Of a stretch of DNA of 5,363 nucleotides, positions 1 to 5,363 are shown piece by piece. How positions within the stretch are numbered: position 1 is the stretch's first letter; each line of letters opens with the position of its first letter. The notes beneath the pieces are model-generated. The model saw nothing but the letters and a program-made list of their open reading frames with translations. It searched no databases and had not been told where the DNA came from. The position numbers were made by a program, and so were the translations under genes. The DNA is from Desulfovibrio sp. OttesenSCG-928-G15 (GTDB lineage Bacteria > Desulfobacterota > Desulfovibrionia > Desulfovibrionales > Desulfovibrionaceae): the NCBI GenBank assembly GCA_030266525.1, contig JAJDIC010000110.1, forward strand, positions 1 to 5,363, in the 5' to 3' direction.

Positions 1-1603
1 AAACTTTTTCATTCACCTGAGCCCTGATGTTCTCCAGAAGTTCCAGGCGTTTGTCATCGTGCTCGCCGGTGGGGAAAGCGGCGAGGTAGCCGTCCATCTG
101 CGCACCGTCGAGAAAAACGCGGGCCGTGAGTCTGCCTTCATGCCGGTAAACAAGTACTTCCAGTACGTAAGGCGAGGCAAAGAAAAACGACTCCACTTCC
201 TCAGGATAAATATTCTCGCCGCTTGGCCCGATGATCACGTTTTTGGAGCGCCCCTTGATGTAGACAAAGCCTTCGGGGTCAATGGCGCCCAGGTCGCCGG
301 TTTTCAGCCAGCCGTCTTCGGTGAAGGCCGCGGCGGTTTCTTCCGGCAGTTTGTAATAACCCCTCATGATATTGGGGCCGATGGCTTCTATTTCGCCTTC
401 GCCGCTCAGGGAATTCACTGAGCCCAGGCGAATTTCTATGCCGTCCAGGGGCGTACCGGAACTCATGAAACGCGTTTTTTCCGGACCTACCCCGGTAAGA
501 ATGGGCGAAGTTTCGGTGAGGCCGTAGCCAACCGTGTAGGGGAAGCGGGCTTCGCGCAAAAATTGTTCCGCGTCTGCCGCAAGGGGGGCACCGCCTATAG
601 CCATGATCCACAGCTTGCCGCCGAAAACCGCCAACAGCTTTTTACCGGCGGCCCTGTTCATAAGCTTGCGGAAAAAGGGAATGGCGTACAAACGCCGCGA
701 AACCGCGCCGGTGGTCAACTTGGGCAGTACCGTGGTTTTATAAATTTTTTCAATGACCAGCGGCACAGAGAGCATGGCCGTGGGTTTGACCGCCGCCAGC
801 GCGGGCAGCAGCACTCGGGCCGTCGGGGGTTTGTCCAGGTAGTGCACATGAACGCCGTGCAGTATGGGCAGCACCAGTCCGGCAGAACATTCAAACGTGT
901 GGGGCAGGGGCAGAATGGACAGCATTCTGTCCTGATCGGAAAGCTGTACAACGCCGTACACCGCAGTCGCATTGGAAACGATGTTCTTGTGCGTGAGCAT
1001 GACGCCCTTGGAGTGCCCGGTGGTGCCGGAGGTGTAGATAATGGCGGCCAGGTCATCCTCACCCGGTTCGTCCTGCTTGTGCAGGGCAGCGCGGCGGGCT
1101 ATTTCCATCCACTTGCGCACTTCGCGCAGGCTTTTGCTTTTCATGGAGCGCAGGGTGTCTCTGCCGATACCCTGGCTGATGGGCGTAAAGTTTTCAATGC
1201 TGACGAACAGCGGGGAAGGGGCAAAGTGGGCGTCTTCTACCTTCGGAAAAAGTTTTTCCGAAACAAAAACAACCTTTGCTTCTGAATGGCGGATGATGTG
1301 GGCTACGGCGTCGCTGTGAAACTCCGTAAGAATGGGCACGATAACGGCGCCCATTCCGGTAACGGCGAAATAGACAATGCCCCAGTTCGGCGAGTTTTCC
1401 GACAAAAGGGCCACTTTGTCGCCAAAGCCGATTCCCTGTGAAGCCAACCACTGGGCGAGGCTGGAGGCGGCATCGCGCATTTCGCTGTAGGTAAGCGCTT
1501 CCTCATCGCCGAAATTGGACAGGGCCGGGCGTGAGCCATAGCGCTGTGCGCTCTGGTCTATTACCTGACGCAGGGTAAGCGCGTCTAGAGTGGGTCTTCC
1601 CAT
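1..1603 (-). CDS. Long-chain acyl-CoA synthetase (AMP-dependent fatty acid-CoA ligase), 3' end outside window
   Basis: This enzyme activates a fatty acid with ATP to an acyl-adenylate and transfers the acyl group to coenzyme A, feeding lipid synthesis or fatty acid use. It is probably cytosolic or loosely membrane-bound, as no signal peptide or membrane segment is seen. The reading frame is open from ATG at 1603 to the left edge (534 codons, no stop). Visible motifs are the P-loop YTSGTTGHSKG (residues 190-200), GYGLTETSP (359-367), GWLKTGDLG (431-439), and a hinge region KGRSKN followed by SGENIYPEEVE (450-471). The P-loop has Ser where most relatives have Pro (xPKG). By comparison with family lengths, perhaps 30-50 C-terminal residues are missing, including the region expected to hold the catalytic Lys. 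A weak GGAAA lies a few bases before the ATG. The gene follows the HPt gene by 101 bp on the same strand. Assignment to the long-chain (FAA1-like) group is from overall style; the exact substrate cannot be read. Confidence 0.93.
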   Translation of the reverse strand, partial: MGRPTLDALTLRQVIDQSAQRYGSRPALSNFGDEEALTYSEMRDAASSLAQWLASQGIGFGDKVALLSENSPNWGIVYFAVTGMGAVIVPILTEFHSDAVAHIIRHSEAKVVFVSEKLFPKVEDAHFAPSPLFVSIENFTPISQGIGRDTLRSMKSKSLREVRKWMEIARRAALHKQDEPGEDDLAAIIYTSGTTGHSKGVMLTHKNIVSNATAVYGVVQLSDQDRMLSILPLPHTFECSAGLVLPILHGVHVHYLDKPPTARVLLPALAAVKPTAMLSVPLVIEKIYKTTVLPKLTTGAVSRRLYAIPFFRKLMNRAAGKKLLAVFGGKLWIMAIGGAPLAADAEQFLREARFPYTVGYGLTETSPILTGVGPEKTRFMSSGTPLDGIEIRLGSVNSLSGEGEIEAIGPNIMRGYYKLPEETAAAFTEDGWLKTGDLGAIDPEGFVYIKGRSKNVIIGPSGENIYPEEVESFFFASPYVLEVLVYRHEGRLTARVFLDGAQMDGYLAAFPTGEHDDKRLELLENIRAQVNEKV

Positions 1604-1642
1604 ATCGTTTCCGCAAGGTACAAATGAACCGGAGTGCAGCCC

Positions 1643-1660
1643 GCCGGACACCTGTCCGGC
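1643..1660. repeat. Short perfect inverted repeat between HPt and acyl-CoA synthetase genes
   Basis: GCCGGACA and TGTCCGGC form a perfect 8-bp inverted repeat around two bases. It is GC-rich and lies 40 bp upstream of the acyl-CoA synthetase start, in what would be its leader if transcription reads through from the HPt gene. No U-tract follows on either strand, so it is not a standard terminator. It could be an operator-like palindrome or an mRNA stem; nothing decides between them. Confidence 0.5.
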
Positions 1661-1663
1661 TTC

Positions 1664-1699
1664 GGAGGCCATTGCATAAGGCAGTATGCAATGGCTTCC
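1664..1699. repeat. Long imperfect inverted repeat (15-bp arms) just after the HPt gene
   Basis: GGAGGCCATTGCATA (1664-1678) pairs with TATGCAATGGCTTCC (1685-1699) around a 6-base loop. The only imperfect position is 1667/1696, a G-U pair in a plus-strand RNA and a C-A mismatch in the minus-strand RNA. It begins 5 bp after the HPt stop codon. On the minus strand it is followed by CGAAGCCGG, with no run of T, so it does not look like a normal intrinsic terminator. It may be a 3'-end stabiliser, a rho-dependent or U-tract-free terminator, or a processing site. Confidence 0.6.
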
Positions 1700-1704
1700 A
1701 AAGA

Positions 1705-2085
1705 CTATTCCACATCCGCCAAAGAAGCAATCACCGCGGCGTACTCGTCCAGAGCCTGTTCCAGCCCGTCCATGCTGACGATTACACCGGTCATGTCGTC
1801 GGCTTTGGCGGAGACTTCCAGCTTTTCAGCGGCACCGGCCACCGTGGTGATGGAAAGGTTCGCCGAAGAGCCTTTGAGCGAATGGGCGTGCTCCCTGATG
1901 GCGGCGAGGTCTCCTTCCATAATGGCGCTGTTGATTTTTTCCTTGATATTGGGAATATCATTGGCCACATGGCGAAGGAGCTTGAGGTACAGTTTTTTGT
2001 TGCCGGCTACTCTGGGCAGGCCGGAAGCGATATCTATGCCGGGAAGAGTTGAGGGAAATTCAGCCACAACAGACTCCTGATACAT
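1705..2085 (-). CDS. Stand-alone histidine phosphotransfer (HPt) domain protein
   Basis: A small cytoplasmic phosphorelay protein that would accept phosphate from a receiver domain and pass it to a response regulator. It is almost entirely one HPt domain (up to 126 residues). The opening LPGIDIASGLPRVAGN (14-29) is typical of HPt domains attached to or partnered with hybrid kinases. The phospho-accepting His is His68 in AHSLKGSSANLS (67-78), with Lys71 and Gly72 at the conserved positions. No kinase, receiver or output domain is present. It lies 142 bp downstream of a hybrid kinase that lacks an HPt domain, which suggests they are partners (inference). The longest frame starts at ATG 2085 and is the span given here. 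However, no Shine-Dalgarno precedes that ATG, while AGGAG sits 6 bases before an in-frame GTG at 2067. The true product may therefore be 120 residues starting at codon 7; the HPt domain is intact either way. The stop is TAG at 1705-1707. Confidence 0.95.
   Translation of the reverse strand: MYQESVVAEFPSTLPGIDIASGLPRVAGNKKLYLKLLRHVANDIPNIKEKINSAIMEGDLAAIREHAHSLKGSSANLSITTVAGAAEKLEVSAKADDMTGVIVSMDGLEQALDEYAAVIASLADVE
2074..2078 (-). promoter_or_regulatory. Probable ribosome binding site for a GTG start of the HPt gene
   Basis: AGGAG on the minus strand, then six bases (TCTGTT), then an in-frame GTG at 2067-2065. The upstream ATG at 2085 is preceded by CTAACATAGCA, which has no purine-rich Shine-Dalgarno. 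The site therefore favours the GTG as the real start and makes codons 1-6 of the longer frame part of the leader. Confidence 0.6.
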
Positions 2086-2171
2086 TGCTATGTTAGTGCT
2101 CGTGCACAGCCCGTATTGTTACGAACGCACGGCAGGGAACTCATAAGGAACACACTGATACTACAAATAAT

Positions 2172-2202
2172 TTCATAAACAGGCCAGTGGTCTGTTTATG
2201 AA
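2172..2202 (-). terminator. Possible weak terminator hairpin after the histidine kinase gene
   Basis: TTCATAAACAGGCC (2172-2185) and GGTCTGTTTATGAA (2189-2202) form a 14-pair stem with a 3-base loop. There is one imperfect position, an A-C mismatch in the minus-strand RNA. It begins 25 bp after the kinase TAA stop. On the minus strand it is followed by A/T-rich sequence (AATTATTTG) rather than a clean T run, so termination may be partial. This would let some transcripts continue into the HPt gene. The stem is AT-rich at its base, which also makes it weaker than a classical terminator. Confidence 0.45.
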
Positions 2203-2227
2203 GACCGCTCTGCGCGATCTTGCGGTA

Positions 2228-5200
2228 TTACGACCCAAGCCAGCGGGCGATCACACCAAACACTTCGTCCGGGTCTATGGGCTTTGTTACATGGGCGTTC
2301 ATGCCGACAGAAAGGCTTCTTTCCTTGTCGCCCACCATTGCGTGCGCCGTCATGGCAATAATCGGCAAGGTGCGCAAATGTTCGTGCTTTCGCAAGGCTG
2401 TGGTGGCTGTCAGGCCGTCCATGCGAGGCATCTGGATATCCATGAAAACCAAATCATACTGATTTTCAAGCGTCATTTCAACGGCTTCTCGGCCGTCATT
2501 TGCAATATCCACTATAAAGCCTGCTTTTTCAAGCATTTCCCGTATCACTATCTGGTTGATTTCATTATCTTCCGCAACCAGGATGCTTTTTCCGGCAAGG
2601 TGTGAAACGGCTGCTTCCGCCGTGTTGTTTGCGGAATGCGCTGTTTCCGTGGTTCCAGGCAGGTATATGCCCTGCTCATTCTCGGCAAACCGGAACAGTG
2701 CGGAAAAGCGAAAATCCGTTCCTTTGCCCGGCTCACTGACGCAACGTATGTCGCCGTGCATCATTTCCACCAGGCGTTTGGAAATGGCAAGGCCAAGGCC
2801 GGTTCCGCCAAAGCGGCGCGTGGTGGACGTATCTGCCTGGGAAAAGGCTGTAAAAAGCTTGTCCGCCTTTTCGCGTTCAAGTCCGATGCCGGTGTCTTTC
2901 ACGCTGAAGCCGAGCCGCAGGTCATGCGGGCTTCGCTCCATTTCCATCACTGTTATGGTAATGCCGCCCCTGGAAGTAAACTTGAAGGCGTTGCCCACAA
3001 GGTTGATAAGCACCTGGTGCAGCCTTAGCGGGTCGCCCCGCAAAAAGAGCGGCTCGACAGCCTGCACGTCCAGGGTAAAGGCAAGCTGCTTTTGCTCCGC
3101 AGTGGTCCGGAACATATCCAGAACCGCCTGCAAAATATCGCGCAGAAGAAAATCTGTTTCCTCCATCTCCAGCTTTCCGGCCTCGATTTTGGAAAAATCA
3201 AGAATATCGTTAATGATGCGCAAAAGCGTTCTGGCCGATTGCTCCGCCTTTTCCAGATAGCTGCGCTGGCGCTCAGAAAGGCTGGTGTCGAGCACCAGAC
3301 GGGTCATGCCCAGAATGGCGTTCATGGGGGTACGGATTTCATGGCTCATATTGGCAAGAAATTCGCCCTTGGCCTTTGTGCTTTCTTCCGCAGCGTCCCT
3401 GGCAAGCCGGAGTTGGCGCTCTGTTTCGCGCATTTCCGTAACATCCAGAAACCAGGACATGACGCATGGCTTGGCAAAATATTCCGCCATAAAGGCGTTG
3501 GCCAGCATTTCCTTGGGGGCACCGTCCGCACTGCGCATGCTGACGACGCGCCAGTTGACCACGCCTGTTTCCCTGACCTCGGCAAAAAGCCGCTCGCGCT
3601 CCTCTTTTTCAGTATAAAATTCCTGTATGTCCGAGCCTTCGCGAATACCGAAAAACTCTTTGGCGTATGGCGTGGCAAAGCGGACCTTGTTGTGCACAAG
3701 TATAACAAAGCAAACCGGACTGCTGTCCATTATTTTTGTAAGCAACTGCCGCTCTCTGTCCACTTCGGCTGTTTTTGCCTTGAGTTCTGTCAAGTCGCGA
3801 ATGTAGCCAAGGGCGATGGGCTTGCCGTCATGTTCCACCCGGACAATGGTTATTTCCGCGGGCATGGGCGTTTTGTCCGGCAGGGCGAACATCCATTCAA
3901 AGCGGACATAGCCTTCGGCAAAAGTCCGGCGAATAAGCTCTTGGGCCGTAGGCACGCTTTCGCTGCCGTCAGGCTGGTAGGGCGGCATGAGTTCAAAAAA
4001 CCGCTGCATGTATTCCTGTTTGTTTTTTACCTTGAAAAGCACCACAGCGGCGTGGTTGCTGTCAACGCACTCAATTTTGTCGTTCCAGAAATTGCAGGCA
4101 AGCGGGGTCGTGTCCAGCATGATTCTGGTGCGCTGGTCAGCCTCATGCATTTTGGTCACATCCTGCATGGCCTCGATATGACCGATGCTGCGCCCCGACT
4201 TGTCCAGAAGGTATGAAGCCTGGCCCTGAAAAAAACGCTTGCGCTCCGGATTGTAGCGGTAAATCGCTTTTGCCCGTGCGCCGGAATAACCCGCAGCGTC
4301 TCTGGACGGCGGCTGTTCTTCCCCCCAGGGCACGGCCTTTTGACCGAGCACGGCACCAAGCGAACTGGCCCCGATGTTGGACAGGGCAGGGGCGTTCAGG
4401 TAGGTCCAGCGCTCGTTCATGTCGGTTACGTAAATGGGAAAGGGGATGCTGTCGATAACCGCTTTGTACCACCACATTTTGTCGGTGATTACGTCAAAGG
4501 CCCGCCCCAGGCTCTGGGCGAAATGCGCTTCGTCGATTACGCTGGGCATGCCGGGAATGCCCGGTACGTCGTGTGAACCCCGCGCATCGGTCGGCTCGGG
4601 CATACCGGACCAGTCGGACAGGCCGGAAAGGCCGGGGCGATCAGGCAGACCGGGAAGGCTGGCCTGTCCGGCAGGCAGCTCGGGTGCGGCGTTTTTTGCT
4701 CCGGAAACGGGGGGCAGAAGGGTGTCGGTGTGGGCGGTGTCGGCAGCGATGGCGTCTACCCTGTTGCGAATGTTGCGCAAAAGCTCTGTGCGTTCAAGCA
4801 CGGTTTGTTCCAGAACGGCCTTTTGCCGGGCAATGGTTTCCAGAGCTATTTTCTGTTCCTGTTCCTGACGGATGCGCCTGTCGATATCCAGTTGCCCGCC
4901 GACAACCCGTGCGGGTTTGCCGTCTTCCCCCTTGTTTACGGCGCGGCCCATGTCATACACCCACACATAATGCCCGTCTTTGTGCCGGATGCGCAGTTCG
5001 GTCTCATACGCGTCCGACCGGCCTTCCCGAAGCTCGTCAAGCGCAATGTCAGCCCGCTGTTTGTCTTCCGGGTGCAGCAGGTTTTCCCACAGGGCGACTG
5101 TGGAGGGGACTTCATGCTTATTATAGCCGAGCATGGAAAAGAAGGTGTTGTCAAAATTCACCCTCCCGCTCTCCAAATCCCAATCCCAGGTTCCGAATTT

Positions 5201-5363
5201 CACTTCGCTTAGAATCATTTCCATCTGATTCTTGCTGATTTCCATGTCCAGGCTGGCTTTTTTCTCTGCCGTAATGTCCTGCAACACCCCCAAAAGGCGT
5301 ATGGTCTGACCATCTTCGTCATGCTCTACAACCTGACCCCGGTCCAAAGCCCAGATAATGCTG
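2228..5363 (-). CDS. Multi-PAS hybrid sensor histidine kinase with C-terminal receiver, 5' end outside window
   Basis: A hybrid two-component kinase that would autophosphorylate on His and move the phosphate to its own receiver Asp. Residues are numbered from the TTG at 5347. The frame stays open to the right edge (1044 visible codons), and the residues upstream of that TTG (SIIWA) continue the PAS C-terminal pattern, so the TTG is not the start. Order: end of a PAS (to 26); PAS (46-156); coiled coil (about 157-197); Pro/Gly-rich linker (200-270); PAS (291-400); PAS with PLACNFW (405-521); PAS (533-638); HisKA with His669 in SHEIRTPMNAILG; HATPase (768-888) with N box around Asn782 and Asn786, DTGIG at 818, GGTGLGLA at 847; receiver (920-1036) with Glu926, Asp927, phospho-acceptor Asp970 in FMDIQMP, Thr1000 and Lys1022. 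All catalytic residues are present. No membrane helix is visible, so these PAS domains are cytoplasmic; a membrane sensor could lie beyond the window. It ends without an HPt domain, and a separate HPt gene lies 142 bp downstream. The ligands are unknown. Confidence 0.97.
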   Translation of the reverse strand, partial: SIIWALDRGQVVEHDEDGQTIRLLGVLQDITAEKKASLDMEISKNQMEMILSEVKFGTWDWDLESGRVNFDNTFFSMLGYNKHEVPSTVALWENLLHPEDKQRADIALDELREGRSDAYETELRIRHKDGHYVWVYDMGRAVNKGEDGKPARVVGGQLDIDRRIRQEQEQKIALETIARQKAVLEQTVLERTELLRNIRNRVDAIAADTAHTDTLLPPVSGAKNAAPELPAGQASLPGLPDRPGLSGLSDWSGMPEPTDARGSHDVPGIPGMPSVIDEAHFAQSLGRAFDVITDKMWWYKAVIDSIPFPIYVTDMNERWTYLNAPALSNIGASSLGAVLGQKAVPWGEEQPPSRDAAGYSGARAKAIYRYNPERKRFFQGQASYLLDKSGRSIGHIEAMQDVTKMHEADQRTRIMLDTTPLACNFWNDKIECVDSNHAAVVLFKVKNKQEYMQRFFELMPPYQPDGSESVPTAQELIRRTFAEGYVRFEWMFALPDKTPMPAEITIVRVEHDGKPIALGYIRDLTELKAKTAEVDRERQLLTKIMDSSPVCFVILVHNKVRFATPYAKEFFGIREGSDIQEFYTEKEERERLFAEVRETGVVNWRVVSMRSADGAPKEMLANAFMAEYFAKPCVMSWFLDVTEMRETERQLRLARDAAEESTKAKGEFLANMSHEIRTPMNAILGMTRLVLDTSLSERQRSYLEKAEQSARTLLRIINDILDFSKIEAGKLEMEETDFLLRDILQAVLDMFRTTAEQKQLAFTLDVQAVEPLFLRGDPLRLHQVLINLVGNAFKFTSRGGITITVMEMERSPHDLRLGFSVKDTGIGLEREKADKLFTAFSQADTSTTRRFGGTGLGLAISKRLVEMMHGDIRCVSEPGKGTDFRFSALFRFAENEQGIYLPGTTETAHSANNTAEAAVSHLAGKSILVAEDNEINQIVIREMLEKAGFIVDIANDGREAVEMTLENQYDLVFMDIQMPRMDGLTATTALRKHEHLRTLPIIAMTAHAMVGDKERSLSVGMNAHVTKPIDPDEVFGVIARWLGS
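4538..4750 (-). repeat. Pro/Gly/Leu-rich low-complexity linker in the histidine kinase
   Basis: Residues 200-270 of the kinase join the coiled coil to the third visible PAS and contain no recognisable fold. The core (231-268) repeats short units such as LPGLP, RPGLSGLS, SGMP and VPGIPGMP. In the DNA this appears as repeated CCGG-centred words, for example AGGCCGG twice at 9-bp spacing near 4619-4635. The frame stays intact throughout. It is probably a flexible spacer that grew by short duplications; a specific function cannot be read. Confidence 0.6.

Noticed and set aside
563..1285. Plus-strand open frame of 240 codons
   Set aside because: It is antisense to the acyl-CoA synthetase, whose P-loop and other motifs fix the real frame. 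The Gly/Gln/Arg-rich translation looks like a mirror of biased codon use.
1..1603. Acyl-CoA synthetase as a broken gene, because the best closed frames in this stretch are short and in wrong phases
   Set aside because: Translating from ATG 1603 gives 534 continuous codons with all motifs in order. It simply has no stop before the window edge.
1624..2080. Two overlapping plus-strand frames across the HPt gene
   Set aside because: Both are antisense to the clear HPt domain and show no known motif or good ribosome binding site.
2086..2171. Possible sigma-70 promoter for the HPt gene
   Set aside because: I looked for -35/-10 pairs on the minus strand. The best (TTGTAG, 15 bases, TATGAG) is poor in sequence and spacing, and no sigma-54 type element was seen either.
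3092..4216. Long plus-strand open frame of 374 codons
   Set aside because: It lies wholly inside the histidine kinase gene on the other strand. Its translation has no recognisable domain, and the kinase frame is certain from its motifs.
1..5363. CRISPR array, insertion sequence, tRNA or rRNA gene, or defence system
   Set aside because: No spaced direct repeats, transposase motifs, RNA gene signatures or defence-type domains were seen. The window is explained by three ordinary genes and short gaps.

Overview
The window is a fragment of a bacterial chromosome of moderately high GC. It carries three genes, all on the minus strand, and two of them run off the window. In transcription order (right to left) they are: a large hybrid sensor histidine kinase (5' end beyond the right edge), a small stand-alone histidine phosphotransfer (HPt) protein, and a long-chain acyl-CoA synthetase of the AMP-binding superfamily (3' end beyond the left edge). 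The many PAS domains, including a fold I associate with sulfate-reducing Deltaproteobacteria (Desulfovibrio/Bilophila-like), suggest a Desulfovibrionaceae-type organism. This is a guess from protein style, not a proven placement.

Right part (2228-5363): the kinase has 1044 visible residues and no membrane segment. It shows the tail of one PAS domain, a second PAS, a coiled coil, a Pro/Gly-rich low-complexity linker, three more PAS domains, then HisKA, HATPase and a C-terminal receiver domain. It ends directly after the receiver and has no HPt domain of its own.

Middle (1604-2227): a 142-bp gap holds a hairpin followed by an A/T-rich tail that could be a weak terminator. The HPt gene (1705-2085) follows, and a good Shine-Dalgarno sequence inside its first codons points to a GTG start at 2067. 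A 101-bp gap then carries two strong inverted repeats without a U-tract.

Left part (1-1603): the acyl-CoA synthetase has all the visible adenylation motifs and lacks only its extreme C-terminus in this window.

How they may work together: the kinase would pass phosphate from His669 to Asp970 in its own receiver, then to His68 of the HPt protein, and on to an unseen response regulator. This His-Asp-His chain is inferred from domain content and adjacency. The acyl-CoA synthetase is a co-oriented neighbour, and nothing in the sequence shows that it is a target or part of the relay. I see no mobile element, CRISPR array, RNA gene or clearly new system.
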